Below, one piece after another: positions 11,199-22,575 of a DNA stretch of 64,000 bases. The notes under the pieces were generated by a model. That model saw only the letters and a program-made list of their open reading frames with translations. It was not told the origin of the DNA and searched no databases. The translations under genes and the position numbers were made by a program. The stretch's first letter is position 1; each line of letters starts with the position of its first letter. This stretch comes from Clusia tigrina (taxonomy: Eukaryota; Arthropoda; Insecta; Diptera; Clusiidae), in contig OV050030.1 in assembly GCA_920105625.2 (NCBI GenBank), positions 181,478,315 to 181,542,314 on the forward strand, written 5' to 3'.

Positions 11199-11908
11199 AT
11201 GTCATTGGCAACAAGACGGGCAGCACAAAGAAGAGAGAAAGAAAATTTGGCGCCAAGTTTGCAGTCAACACCAAATGCGAACAAAGCAACTGCAGAGAGG
11301 CTCTCTGACTCTGGTTTTCATGGGATGAGCGGTTGGTTACGCTGGAAGAGAGCATTGTCACAAAGGTTAACGGACCCGTGAAGCTGCTTGAGGATCGGGT
11401 TATGCAGAAAACGAGTGAGTTGGTCGGTGAGTTGTCTAATATCAAGAGAGATTTTAGGCAAATTGAGTCTAGAGTGTCGGCAATTGAGCGATCCATCACG
11501 GAGGTTGAGACACTCAAGACAAATGTGCACTCTCTGCAATCCCAAGTGGAAAAATTTGAAGGTGATGCTGCGGCGGTTTTGGTGAGACTGCAAACGGCAC
11601 AACAAAGGAGTAATCTCTTTCGGGCTATTGCTGGGTTCTGCAAGGAGAAGAAGAGATCCATCTTGCTCTCTAATAACGGTGTCGGCGGACAAACTCCCGT
11701 ATTTGCACATGAGAGCCTAACTAAGAGCAATCGGGTAATTATGCAGTATGCATCGAGGCTTAGGCGGCACCGGCTGTTGACTTCTGCATTCTCCATGCGA
11801 GGCATGGTATATGTTCGAGTGAATCGAGATTCTGAAGCGAAACTGGCTACGAGCAAAGATGCGGTGGATTCGGTCCTTGGCGCACCAGCAGCTATTAATT
11901 TACAATAA
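11199..11908 (+). pseudogene. LINE ORF1 with coiled coil and a baculovirus-FP-C-like domain
   Basis: Starts at ATG 11199 ([12 protein letters not shown]). One frameshift near 11330 moves the reading to the 11333-11908 frame. Residues about 10-100 of that frame form a heptad-like coiled coil (LEDRVMQKTSELV, IESRVSAIERSI). The end carries VFAHESLTKSNRVIM and GMVYVRVNRDSEAK, which look like the FP-C-type domain in many CR1/jockey ORF1 proteins. This protein probably trimerises and binds element RNA. The domain name is from memory of family wording. Confidence 0.65.
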
Positions 11909-12105
11909 TGTTGTGTTCATTCCTTAAGCTTATTTCAAACTTAGATATAAGTTTTCTTCTTTTTTTTACTTTATTCTTTTATATATTTTTAACTCTTTAC
12001 TTTTATATAGGTATATCTATCAGTCCATTTCTTTCTATACATTTAATTTTATTTCTGTTGTTGTGGCTGCTGCTTATTACTATTTCGGGTAATCATTGAT
12101 ATATT

Positions 12106-12517
12106 GTGCAAACAGCGTTGTGGCTTAAAAATTGTACATTTTAATGGTAGAAGTCCAAACTATTCCAAACTTGATTATGTGAGGTAAATTTTTGTTGATT
12201 CCTCTGTTGATGTGATTTGTGTGTCTGAAACTTGTTTGGAGTGGAGCTAGTGACCTATATTTCAATATACCCACTTACAAGCTTTTTAGGAATGATACAG
12301 TCGGCCGAAAAGGAGGTGGTATTGCTACTTTTGTTAAAACTTTTCTAAATGTAAAAATCGTAAATAGGTCTGACGGCACCGCAGTTGAGTTCTTAAATCT
12401 GGAGATATCTGACAATAATTCTAAAGTCATGGTTTCATGTGTGTATAACCCTAATAAATGTCATAGTGTTGAGCCGTTTTTCTCTGATTTGTCGTTGTGT
12501 GTAATTGTTATTGTTAT
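12106..12517 (+). pseudogene. LINE endonuclease, first half
   Basis: Translations in adjacent frames give IVHFNGRS, DVICVSETCL (catalytic Glu), GGGIATFVK and VMVSCVYNP, the first blocks of an apurinic-type endonuclease. A TAG near 12183 and at least one more shift break it. It stops exactly where the LTR retrotransposon begins at 12518; the next codons resume at 23869. Confidence 0.75.
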
Positions 12518-12989
12518 TGTTGGGGACCGTATTTGATGTCCTAGGGAGCGTCTTTTCGCTGCTTGTCCTGGGCGCGCCTGTTCCTGTTTACCTAAATCAC
12601 TCTTTGAAATGAAACACTACATCACTTTCATATTCAAAATAACAAGAGACTTATTCTTAATATACAAGTTCTTATATGTTATTTACAAGTAAACGTTACA
12701 GTCTAGGTATTGACTTTTCTGGTGTTCCAGTTACGCAATTGTTGATTGGTGTCAGTGGCTCAAGCCAACTGACCTACTGAATGTAAAAGTGTCGTCGGTG
12801 CATTCTAAATGCCCCTCGTCAGCTTGACTGCGGAACTGTGACACCCTAAAAGTTTACATCATAATTAATGCATAAATACTACTATTTACAATATTTGCAC
12901 CCTAAAAATATGTGCTCTCTTAATGAATTTAATAGGAGCCGTTGCTGTGAGTCAACTACGCGTAGGTAGCTTGATTCTAACTCACAACA
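12518..12989 (-). repeat. 3' LTR
   Basis: 472 bp, TGTTGTGAG...CCCCAACA on the minus strand. Paired with 23387-23868. The halves nearest the internal side are close to identical, while the first 90 bp (plus orientation) differ strongly. Confidence 0.9.
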
Positions 12990-13004
12990 TCCCTCCCCTC
13001 TTTC
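12990..13004 (-). promoter_or_regulatory. Polypurine tract
   Basis: Minus strand GAAAGAGGGGAGGGA abuts the 3' LTR start TGTTGTGAG. Such tracts prime plus-strand DNA synthesis in LTR elements. Confidence 0.8.
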
Positions 13005-15479
13005 TAAAAGAAGTTAGTGCAACTAACTTCCATTAAATCTCTACAATATTTTTCTTGCACTCTATATTACATACATATAATTTGCTTTTATTTTACTTTT
13101 TTTTTAAATCGCCTTATTTGGGTTCTATCACGGTTTTTTTTCTCTTTTTTTTTGCTTTTTTATTCTTTTCTTTTCCATATTATTTTTTTTCTCTAGCTTT
13201 TATTTTCTTTTGTAGTTTTTTTGTTCTTTACTTTGCTTTTGTTTGTTCTTATTTTTATCTATAATTTTTTTTTTATATTCCTCTTTTTATAATTTGGTCT
13301 TTCATTGACTCTTTTCTCATTGGCGTATATATGTACAAACATCTATACAATAACACAATTCTATTCTATACCTAAAATCTTATATTATACTGTGCCCTCT
13401 GCTACTTGCAGGTCCAGCTGCCGACCGTCGTTGTTGGAGTAAAGTACCGCTCCCTTCTTTCTAGATCGGTACGTACAAAGTTGTTATAGGTTGGCGATTT
13501 GGTTTGACATTAAAACTTCGCCTGTAGTGGCCTTCTTCTTTTGATTTATATAGCGTACCCCACGGCTGTATGTGGTACTGCCTCTGCTTATAGTATTCAG
13601 TTAAAATGTATTTAAAATGCATGAGAGATTACAATACTCCTCCGTTATTTACTTTGCAACAATGCGTTTTATGGTGGAAGTGTTACTCTTGAGCTTCCTC
13701 ATAATGGTATTTGACTTCGTTTCGCTTTGATGTGGAGACAATCGGTATTTTTCTGAGATACACGTTTAATGATGTAATTTGCGTAGTCTGACCGGATACC
13801 AGTCTCTGAGTCTTCTTGTATTAAATCTCATTTCATATGTAAATCATATTTCATATGTTCATTGGACATACACTTGAAGCAATTAACTTCCGTGAGCCGA
13901 ATGTCTTCTGCTTACTATATTTGGTGGTGGTTTCAGTAACACTCCTTAAGTTTTTGTCCATCTTCAACTTATCCAAAATCGATTCTGTTGAGATTTTGAT
14001 ACACTGGGTGGACATTCTAATATAAAACTGTCCAATGCAAAACATGACTCCGCAATGGAACTTGTTCATTTTTTCGTTTCTTGTCAATAAACCCATCCAC
14101 AACGCGTTCAAATGCTGCGGCCATATGCCGTTTCGCAAAATCAAAATTACATCCGTCGCCATTCATCCCTAATCCAATATGTTGGCATCCTTGGGGTCAG
14201 AACTTCCCAAACCTTAGATAGCTACCAAAAATCCCTGTTTATTCAAAAACACATCCTTCCAAACACGACGTCGGTCCCTTAGCCTGCACCGTCTTCCGTA
14301 TACCATATATATACTAAATTTACTCTTGTGGACAATTTTCCTATTTAGCACAAATTCGGATTTTTAGATAATTAATTATAACACTTATAATTAATACGCT
14401 TATTCTACAGTTGACTGCTATATCATTCAACTTACGTCCACTCATCCTTTCCCCTTACATCATTGGATCTGCTACTGCATCGAGAAAGAAAAGAGGACCG
14501 GACTATCTATTATCATTGCCATATAGGGCATCAGATTATTTTGTTTAACTTTTTCATGCTTTTCTTTCAAATGTGAGTTGTCACTCATTTAAATTTCGAG
14601 CAAATCCCTTTGCTCCTCCGACAAAAACAAGATTATACAAGATAAACCCGTTTATGTCAAAACTTTGTCAATTTTTCTTTGCATGCACTCAACTTATTGG
14701 CTTTAAATTTAATTTTAACCGTGTATGCCAACGATTGTATTTTCCACCCTGTAATTAGCTCGTATATGGCTACATACATATATTCGAGGCGCTTTAAATT
14801 ACTTAGAATTAATTGCTTGCCTTATTTTCCCAATTAATCTCAACATATACATTTCTTCAATTTTCCATACGCTAATTTCCTAATCAATGAACAGTAAAAA
14901 CCTATGTATATTTACATATAGCCTGCTGCAGTATCTGCAAATTCCCAATTCCTAATCCTACTCGTATGTCCCTACATACTAACTTATATGGCCATACGCA
15001 TTCCTATTAACAAAATTACTTACTTGGTTAAATATAACTTCGTACGTTCATTCTGCACATTATACAACTAAATACATACGAGTATATACTTACTTCACCA
15101 AAGGTGCCGGCGTTACTGCTTACGCATGTATTTCATTTCATTAACTGTCGTATGTATGTGTGTATATATTCTACGTTTACTTTAAATTACTTACCCACAA
15201 CTGTCTTATAATTTTATTTTTTAAATTGTGTCCAATGAACCCGTTTCTTATTATTTAATATTTAAAAAATATTTTTCTCTACTGTGCTTCATTCGGCAAT
15301 AGTGCCCAATAAACATATTTTTATTACGTCAATTCTACTTGCCCGAGTTTAAGCGACACACTTCTACTGCCATTGACTTTGAAAATCGGCGCTATGTGTG
15401 TTATTTGATATATACACGTAAATGTTTACGTTGTTATTCTTGTGTTTACGACTTGTAAAACACTGTTAACATCTCTATT
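13005..15479 (-). other. 3' internal region of the LTR element, no gene recognised
   Basis: About 2.5 kb between the end of pol and the 3' LTR, where some gypsy elements keep env. It includes a T-rich block (13060-13290) and one minus frame of 103 codons (14162-13851) without a recognisable domain. I see no signal peptide, transmembrane segment or fusion motif that would support env. Confidence 0.5.
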
Positions 15480-16523
15480 TGTGTGGTCGAATGTGGAACA
15501 AATTCAATAAATTATTATGTAGCTTTATTTTTGCCCTTAATTGTTACGACTATTGTAACTGGGTTGCGGATCTCTGCTACTACATACGGACCTATCCAAA
15601 CAGGTGAGAATTTGTTTTTCCTAGCTTGATTCTTCATTAGTACTTGGTCACCCACATGAAAGATTACTGGGTTTAGTACCTTGTTATAGGATTCCCTGGC
15701 TACTCGTTTAGCACAATCCTGGTTTTATTTAACCAATTCGTGCGCTCGCTGTAGCTGATACTTTTGCAATTTATTCGGGTAATAAGCATTTTATACTGGC
15801 GCACATTTGCGCTTCAGGTTTGCTGGCATATTGAGTAAAGTGTTCTAAACGGATTTGCTTCGTGGATACATGCACAGTATTGTTGTGTACATGCATTGCA
15901 GTGGTCAACCATTGATCCCAATTCGAGCCGTCTTCTTTGGCAAAACTGCGCAAGTACTCGGCCAGAGGTCGATGACTACGCTCCAATAAGCCATTCGCCT
16001 GTGGAAGACATGGTGCTATATGCAATTTCTTGATTCCCAGCATTTTACACGTTTCTGAGAATAGTTTCGATACAAAATTTGAACCATTGTCGGTTATCAA
16101 AACCTTAGGTATGTTGTACCGTGCTATAATTCCGTCAAAGAATGCCTTGGCCACCGTACTTGCTTCAGCATCGGGTACGCATGCCATATACTTTGAGAAA
16201 TCGTATTGGAACGTCAATATGTATTTATTTCCCGAAGCTGTCTCAGGTAAAATCCCTACAATATCCATATGAACTTTATCAAATGGCTGTTTTGGTGTGT
16301 CAGTTAACATCATTGGCATCTTTGTTAGCCTTGAACTCTTATTGGTCTGACGTTTTGGACAACTCTTTATATATTTTTTTATGTCTCGGAGCATACCTTT
16401 CCATCCGTATACTCGCTTACTTCTGTCATGGGTTTTCCAGAATCCCTGGTGTCCACCTAGAGGTGAATCATGGAAACCCTTTAACACAGCCTGGATATCT
16501 TTCTTATCCTCCAGCGATTCCAC
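15480..16523 (-). pseudogene. Integrase (gypsy pol)
   Basis: Integrase joins element DNA to the chromosome. The N-terminal zinc region has GGHQGFW and SCPKRQTNK, in which the second Cys of CxxC is Arg. The catalytic core keeps HMDIVG (Asp), ITDNGSNF (Asp) and GLLERSH (Glu). The 250-codon frame ends at 15771. Beyond stops, minus translation to about 15500 still gives FHVGDQVLMKN and KFSPVWIGPYVV, the GPY/F-type C-terminal domain. The stop codons and the lost zinc ligand indicate a dead copy. Confidence 0.85.
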
Positions 16524-16538
16524 ATTACTGTTTGTTTG

Positions 16539-17060
16539 TTAATTGGCATCGAAACCCGCATTGCTAACATCTCTTGTAGCATAAATTTTATCTTCTTGCA
16601 TTCTCTCGGCCTTCTCCTTATCTGACCGTACTTTGGCCCTCGTTTGCACTACTGATACCTTCTGTGCCTGCGGTACTCTGCTGAGCGCATCCGCATTTAA
16701 ATACTTCTTCCCAGGTTTGTATATGATTTCAAAATCATACTCAGACAATTTGTGTCTGAGCCTGGCTAGCCTAGACGTTTGGTCTTTCAAATTGGCTATG
16801 CCTCTCAACGGCTGGTGATCAGTATATATTTTAAATGGACGTCCTAGTAGATATGCCCCAAAATTCTTCGTAGCCCACACTATGGCTAGGAAATCCTTCT
16901 CTATTGTGGAGTATGTTTTCTCCGTATCGCTAAGCGCCCTGCTTGTGAATGCTATTGGTCGGTCATTACCGACTTCCAGTTGTGAGAATACTGTCCCTAA
17001 TGCTTCATTGCTAGCATCACTGGTCAACAAAAAAGTTTGCTCAAAGTCGAGGTACGCCAA
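16539..17060 (-). CDS. RNase H domain (gypsy pol)
   Basis: 173 codons with all four acidic positions: LTSDASNEALG (Asp16), STIEKDFLAIV (Glu54), YTDHQPL (Asp near 79) and NADALSRV (Asp near 124). The linker GKKYLNADALSR leads toward integrase. It is separated from RT by a frame change caused by a short tandem duplication at 17078-17161, and from integrase by a stop near 16540. Confidence 0.85.
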   Translation of the reverse strand: MAYLDFEQTFLLTSDASNEALGTVFSQLEVGNDRPIAFTSRALSDTEKTYSTIEKDFLAIVWATKNFGAYLLGRPFKIYTDHQPLRGIANLKDQTSRLARLRHKLSEYDFEIIYKPGKKYLNADALSRVPQAQKVSVVQTRAKVRSDKEKAERMQEDKIYATRDVSNAGFDAN

Positions 17061-18126
17061 AATCGGTGGCGAGCCTCCGAATGCTTGCTGACAACTCTCT
17101 ATCCATTCGAACTTTTAGCCTCTCGAATGCTTGCTGACAACTCTCTATCCATTCGAACTTTGCTTCTTTTCGTAGCAACATATTCACTGGCAACGCAATT
17201 CCGGCTAATCCTTCCACGAACTTTCTATAATAGTTCACTAGTCCAAGCAATGCTTGCACTTCCTTTATGTTCCTCGGAATCGCTAAACTTTTAACGCATT
17301 CCACCTTCTGCGGGTCAGGCAGTGCTCCTGCTTCTGAGCAACGATGGCCTAAATAAACCACCTCTCTTCGCAAAAATTGACACTTCTCCGTGTTCAATTT
17401 CAAATTGTGTTCTCGTAATTTCTGGAGCACCTCGCACAAGCGTTGCGAATGCTGTTGCAAGTTCTTCCTATAAATTACAATATCATCCAGATACACAAAA
17501 CAGTCTAACCCTTGCAAGCCTGTTTGCACATGGTTCATTAGCCGTTGGAAGGTAGCCGGTGCTTCTGTTAATCCAAACGGCATTCTTTTAAACTCATAAT
17601 GCCCTAAACCGGTATTAAACGCGGTCTTTTGCTTATCTTGGGTATCCACCAAAACCTTGTGGTTGCCGCTCGCTAAATCAAGTGTAGAAAAATATCTACT
17701 ATGCCCCAATTGATCCGGAATTTCTTCTATCCTTGGTATCGGAAACACATGCTTGATAGTGGCATCGTTCAATTTCCTAAAATCGACGACCATTCTCCAC
17801 TTCTTTTGACCCTGAGCACCTGCCTTCTTTGGTACCAAAATTATTGGTGAGTTCCAAGGCGAGATACTCTGTGAAATTATGTTATCCTTTAACATTCCTT
17901 CTACTTGCCTATTTACCTCATCTTTGTGAGCTTGTGGCAATCTGTATTGTTTCTGGTTTATTGGCGTTTGATCCACTCTAGTTGGTATTTCATGCTCTAC
18001 CTCTGGTGTATACGTCAGCTGGTCTCCTTCCAGAAAAAATATGTCATGGAATGACGTACAAATGGTTTCTATTGATGCCTTTTCTTCTGAATTTACGCTT
18101 GGGTCTAACTTCAGTGATTCTTGCAC
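17041..18126 (-). CDS. Reverse transcriptase (gypsy pol)
   Basis: 361 codons, nearly the whole RT. WNSPIILVPKK (91-101), RMVVDFRKLN (111-120), FSTLDLASGN with catalytic Asp150, RMPFGLTEAPATFQ (181-194) and VYLDD with the catalytic pair at 214-215. YLGHRCSEAG and LLGLVNYYRKF mark the thumb and connection. The last about 30 residues are out of frame because of the duplication. The upstream stretch (EVEHEIPTR, YRLP) is normal for gypsy RT, so this was one polyprotein with the protease before it. Confidence 0.92.
   Translation of the reverse strand: MQESLKLDPSVNSEEKASIETICTSFHDIFFLEGDQLTYTPEVEHEIPTRVDQTPINQKQYRLPQAHKDEVNRQVEGMLKDNIISQSISPWNSPIILVPKKAGAQGQKKWRMVVDFRKLNDATIKHVFPIPRIEEIPDQLGHSRYFSTLDLASGNHKVLVDTQDKQKTAFNTGLGHYEFKRMPFGLTEAPATFQRLMNHVQTGLQGLDCFVYLDDIVIYRKNLQQHSQRLCEVLQKLREHNLKLNTEKCQFLRREVVYLGHRCSEAGALPDPQKVECVKSLAIPRNIKEVQALLGLVNYYRKFVEGLAGIALPVNMLLRKEAKFEWIESCQQAFERLKVRMDRELSASIRRLATDFGVPRL
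17078..17161. repeat. 46 bp tandem duplication inside pol
   Basis: CGAATGCTTGCTGACAACTC... occurs at 17078 and again at 17124, each copy about 38 identical bases, period 46. As 46 is not a multiple of three it shifts the frame between RT and RNase H. Confidence 0.9.
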
Positions 18127-18329
18127 TCTCTCCAGTCTTTTTCTTATATCTACTTGTTTTATCTAATTTACCGATCTATAATTCGGTTCTGTAAAATTAT
18201 CATAGCTAGTGAACTTAGGCCTACAATCCTCATCCATCAGTTAGTCCTCTTCTGATGCATTCAGTACGCAAGTGTACACCTTACCCTTGTCAACGTGCGT
18301 TATGGTCTCTCCCATATATACACCCTCCG

Positions 18330-18837
18330 CTAACTGCTGCTTGCAGAACAACAGTCCGAAGTTTTGTGTTCACACGGAGAGTAACTACTCTGGTTGACCT
18401 TGCACTTCATACAATTCTTAAGCCTATTCACGTTTCCTTCCTGCCATGACTTTAGTGGAAGAGAAAGAATTCTATTCTTATTATCATCATAAAACGATAA
18501 CTGCAAGAGCGCAGCCAGTATATTGCGGCCCCAAAGATGATCGCGGCTAATTATCCCATCACCCGGGATACCTTTCCTATCCACTTCCACTGCGTGCACT
18601 CTAAAACTCATACCCTTAACTTAACTGTGTCCTATTCTGAGCGACACCAATTTCCGAGGCTGGTGTCCGCTCCTGACTCTACCAAAAGCACTAGCTTCCC
18701 ACTAGCTGATTCCTTGCAAGGTATCTCGATGAAGGCATCACCTGTCCTGCTCATAACGAAGCAACGTCCTTCTGTTCCCAACATGGACGCGAATCCACTT
18801 CCTAACTCTTCGCGATAGTGGAGAGCCCCTTTCCAGT
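18330..18837 (-). pseudogene. Aspartic protease (gypsy), active-site Asp replaced
   Basis: Minus translation near 18690-18650 gives LLVESGADTSL, which aligns with the usual V-D-S/T-G-A active site but has Glu for the catalytic Asp. Further on, IPGDGIISRDHLWGRNIL (18560-18520) resembles the G-x-D-x-L part of retroviral-type proteases. The halves are in different frames. The protease would cut the Gag-Pol polyprotein. Confidence 0.65.
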
Positions 18838-19474
18838 CTACTGGCCTCGACTGGGCCGCTGGAAGTTTCCCTGGTTCCTTTGTTGGGATTGCCTTTCCCT
18901 GCATTCCATTGCTCGATGTCCCATTCGCCCATATGAGAAGCATCTCAAACCCTGTACGTTGTTGTTGCCTATCCTTGGTTCCCTTCCGGAATTCCAATTT
19001 GGCCGCTGCTGACCACTCCCAGTCTTAAAAGGAGTTCCTTGCTTAACTCCTTCCGTTGAACTAACTCGGGGACTACTGAAATTACCCCTGTTGTCCGTCA
19101 AGGGTGGATCCGGGCGTCTCATAGCTGGCTGCATTCTACTCTGATTCCATTCTGTGTCTCCTTGGCACTGTTTACTTGCCTCATGACCATATGTTTGGCA
19201 CTCCATACAGTAGGCATGTTTTTGCGTGTAATGCAAAATCCCTTGTATGACCTTGCTTACGGCAGAACGAACATGTGGGTGTCCTCTGTACAAACCCCCT
19301 GTACGGATTTCTCGGATTCGCGGCTCTGCTGTCGGAGACCCCGGGATTATACGCTCCTCTGTATATATTGGGGACGGAATTGCTTAAATCTCTCTTCACG
19401 ACAGCGGCTGTGAACATGTCCTGTCTATTTTCCAACATGTGTACCTCGCCTAACCCAGCCGAACTCCGTTCCAC
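18838..19474 (-). pseudogene. Gag nucleocapsid region with zinc knuckles
   Basis: Several Cys/His motifs appear in the overlapping frames: CSFCRKQGHTRD (near 19270), YCMECQTYGHEASKQC (near 19200) and CFSYGRMGHRAMEC (near 18930, with Tyr in place of the second Cys). Multiple knuckles before the protease are usual for gypsy gag. A frameshift lies between the first and the others. Confidence 0.7.
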
Positions 19475-20316
19475 GAGAACTTATGCTCTAATCGCTTCTT
19501 CTACTAATTCCTCCAGAGATCCTGTTCTGCTATTCAGCATATGAATGTTTAGAACGGGTTGCGGAGGCCCACCACGAAAGTTGTTAACAACGACTCGTCA
19601 ACTTCGTGTAATAACGCTGTATCTCCAATGTCATTGTACTTATTGCTGATTATTTCCTGGGCCATCATCAGAAGTGACTCTAAACGCCTGGCAAAAGCGC
19701 GTATGTCTTCACCTACTAGCTGCTTCCCGATTCTAATCTCTTGGGATATGTCTTCCAGAGTTCTTTCCTTTTAATAGGGTCTCTTTAGGAGGCCGTAAAG
19801 CTAGTTCACACTGGCGAATTGCTTTGGCAGCACAAGATTGTATGCATCTCCAAATAACCTTTGCTTAACACAGTCGAAAAAGTCCTGTAACTCATCAGGG
19901 CTTATGTTTCGATTTGCCAGTTCACAACCTTGAATGAACCTGTTGAGTTCTGACCTTAAGTCTTCTGAAGCAGCACCAGTAAACACAGGTACTAGCCTGA
20001 ACACTGCCTTTGAAATCCTCTCTAGACCCATTTTACTTATTTTTATTTTACTTACGGCTGGTAAAACTTGAGCGTTATCTTTTTGGGTGGTTTCCAAATT
20101 CACTTCTCCCGGATCTGAGCTGTACTTGACCAGTGACGGACTCAAACTGATTAATCTTCGACCGCTTGCTCGTACAGGCGAAATACTGTCCACAGTATTG
20201 GGGCTTTGCTGCACTGCTACTGCTTCTGGCTCTGTTTGCGGATATCCCTGACTTTTATTATTTATCGGACTTCCTGGAAGAAATGGCTCGACACCGATTT
20301 CAGATGCGCCAAACAA
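19475..20316 (-). pseudogene. Gag capsid region
   Basis: The 20316-19801 frame ends with VFRLVPVFTGAASEDLRSELNRFIQGCELA, the style of a gypsy capsid start. After a stop, minus translation from 19790 to 19480 continues with ISQEIRIGKQLVGED and ALLHEVDESLL, consistent with the rest of a capsid. The protein would assemble the virus-like particle in the cytoplasm. The family is assigned by position and style. Confidence 0.6.
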
Positions 20317-20331
20317 AAATTCCGCTTGCTT

Positions 20332-21147
20332 TTATTCTTTAAAAACTAACCTTGGCATTACCTTGCGGCTTATACCCTCTGCTGTTAAATATTCCGGCCA
20401 GCGAACTTCCGGAGGCAATGTCAATACTGTCTGTGTAAATCCAGCCGATGCTGATTTTGATCTCTCCTGTTTTGGTGAGGTCCTATTGGTCGCTGTCCTC
20501 TTTTTAATTCTGCACACTGCTTTTCCAACAGCGGTGCTGCTTCCTCTGTTTCCGTCAATCTCCGGGAAAGTTCATTTACCTTATTCTCAAGATACTCTTT
20601 TTGTGCTCTCCAATCTTCTGTTTTCTTATGAAACTTGAACAAGTTTTCTTCTGTCCTTTTTTAGATTGCCGTTAAGGCTTGATTCGCTACTTCTAATGAT
20701 GGCACAGCTCCTCTGGCGCTCGCCTGTTTCCACAATTCCTGAACTTCTTCCCTGCTCGTACTCGGTGAAAAGACTCACCTCCGTTCCTACTGCTCTAAAC
20801 TCGTCCTGTGCATCTTCTTTTCTCTTTAACGGAGACCCATTCGTTGCCTCAATCATTGCCAATTCCGACTCGAATACTTTAAGCCACGCTGACACTAAAT
20901 TTTCCACATATTCATGAAAACCCGTCGCAAAGTACTCGTCGTCCCTACAGACCTCCTTGTGCGGCAGCAATTTTGCGTGGCTGCTGTTAAATTTTTGCAC
21001 CAAACCTCGCAACTCTTTGATGCGTCTGTGATAGTACTTCACGATTTTGACATCCTTCCGGTCCTTCCTAAAGTCTGAAATCAACCCCTGGACCTCTTTA
21101 TCTTCCTGGGATTTGAGCAACTCCTTCACTTCCTTCGATAGTCCCAT
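20332..21147 (-). pseudogene. Gag N-terminal region
   Basis: Starts at MGLSKEVKELLKSQ (21147), charged and helical (IKELRGLVQKFNSSHAKLL). After a stop near 20626 a second frame (20642-20421) gives a coiled-coil-like LENKVNELSRRLTETEE. The Met at 21147 is the first ATG-initiated frame after the primer site and leader, which is why I take it as the gag start. Confidence 0.6.
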
Positions 21148-21360
21148 TGATTATGCCTAATCCAATAAATGTCCCGTTGAACAACCCAATCTCAAGGAAT
21201 AATCTCCATCCATTTGTTCATCCCAAATGCCAGAACAGATGGCGTATCCCATTTACAAATAAAGCCTAATAATTGTTAAAATTTGCTATCAACTTATCCC
21301 AATAATTTATTCCATTCAACTTATTAAAAAACATTCCACCGTAAATTCTATCTTTATATA

Positions 21361-22575
21361 TCGGGTTTTTAAATAAGAACGCTACAAAATTTTTTTTAAA
21401 TAAAACAAAACCGGTTTTAGATATCAATGAAATTCTTTATTCCTGTGAAAGTACGTTCGATGCCATTATGTATGGAACTCGATTTCTTTTGCATGGCCAC
21501 CACGGGCACGCTTGCAGAAGTCCAGACGCTGAACCCAATTTTCAACGGTTTTCAAGCATAAATCGGCCGATACTGATGCAATTTCACGTTCGATATTCGT
21601 ACGAAGTTCATCAATCGTCACTGGCTTGTTGGCATACACCATAGACTTGACGTAGCCCCACAGGAAATAATCTAACGGGGTCAAATCGCACGACCGAAGC
21701 GGCCAATCGACTGGGCCATTTCGTGAGATAACACGTTCACCAAACTTGGTTTGCAGTAAATTGATTGTGGCATTCGCTGTGTGGCTTGTGGCGCCGTCCT
21801 GTTGGAACCACATGTCCTCCAAGTCCATATTATCCAATTGGGGCCAAAAATATTCGGTTATCATTGAACGGTAGCGATTCGAATTCACAGTAATGTGCCG
21901 GTCTTGATCATCACGGAAGAAGTATGGCCCAATGACGCCGCCGGTCCATAAACCGCACCAAACCGTAATTTTTTCGGGATGCAATGATGACTCATGGAGT
22001 ACGTGTGGATTGCTGTCTAACCAATAAAGCATATTTTGCTTATTGACGAATCCATTCTGACAGAAATGAGCCTCATCGCTGAAGATGATTTTCCGATAAA
22101 AATCCGAATCATTTTCAAGTTGTTGCTCAGCCCAATTCACGAACATACGACGCTTATGGTGGTCAAGCGGCTTCAGTTCTCGCGTCAATTTGATCTTGTA
22201 AGGATGTAGACCAAGATCTTTTCGCAAAAAAGCCTCAGCGGCAGCAATATTCTCGACACTAGGGGCACTTCTTTGTCTCACTGGCACGGGAAAATTTTGT
22301 GCTGTGCCTGTGGATTCAAATTTTTCCACTAGACGCTCAATTGTTGATCTGCTAGGACAATTATAAATTGGACGTAGCACTCTTAAAGTTGAGGCGACTG
22401 ACTCCGAATTTCGGTAGTAAATTTTAATAATTTCGACTCGTTGTTGGCTCGTATATCTTTGCATAATGAAATGGCAAACCTTACTGAAGAGAAATGTCAA
22501 AATAAAGGGAAAAATATGGCGTCATTTGTTGTCACTATCGATTTACTTTTGTAGCGTTTCTTTTGAAAAGCCCTT
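21361..22575 (-). mobile_element. Tc1/mariner transposon inserted in the LTR element leader
   Basis: 1215 bp bounded by TA on both sides. The ends are imperfect inverted repeats: left TCGGGTTTTTAAATAAGAAC and right (reverse complement) AAGGGCTTTTCAAAAGAAAC, both followed by GCTACAAAA. It carries one transposase gene of the expected size. The insertion is younger than the LTR element that contains it. Confidence 0.88.
21466..22464 (-). CDS. Tc1/mariner transposase, nearly complete open frame
   Basis: The transposase cuts the element ends and joins them at TA sites. The open frame starts at 22500; I prefer the Met at 22464 (MQRYTSQQRVEIIK) because the recognisable helix-turn-helix begins there. 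Numbered from 22500, catalytic residues are FSDEAHF (Asp142), FQQDGATSH (Asp235) and RSCDLTPLDYFLWG (Asp272), with 36 residues between the second and third. The C-terminus GGHAKEIEFHT looks natural. From memory of the family, a second helix-turn-helix segment appears to be missing near residue 90, which could be an in-frame deletion. No stop or shift is visible. Confidence 0.92.
   Translation of the reverse strand: MQRYTSQQRVEIIKIYYRNSESVASTLRVLRPIYNCPSRSTIERLVEKFESTGTAQNFPVPVRQRSAPSVENIAAAEAFLRKDLGLHPYKIKLTRELKPLDHHKRRMFVNWAEQQLENDSDFYRKIIFSDEAHFCQNGFVNKQNMLYWLDSNPHVLHESSLHPEKITVWCGLWTGGVIGPYFFRDDQDRHITVNSNRYRSMITEYFWPQLDNMDLEDMWFQQDGATSHTANATINLLQTKFGERVISRNGPVDWPLRSCDLTPLDYFLWGYVKSMVYANKPVTIDELRTNIEREIASVSADLCLKTVENWVQRLDFCKRARGGHAKEIEFHT

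Noticed and set aside
13851..14162. 103-codon minus frame as env of the tRNA-Ser-primed LTR element
   Set aside because: No signal peptide, Cys pattern or membrane segment, and nothing recognisable around it.
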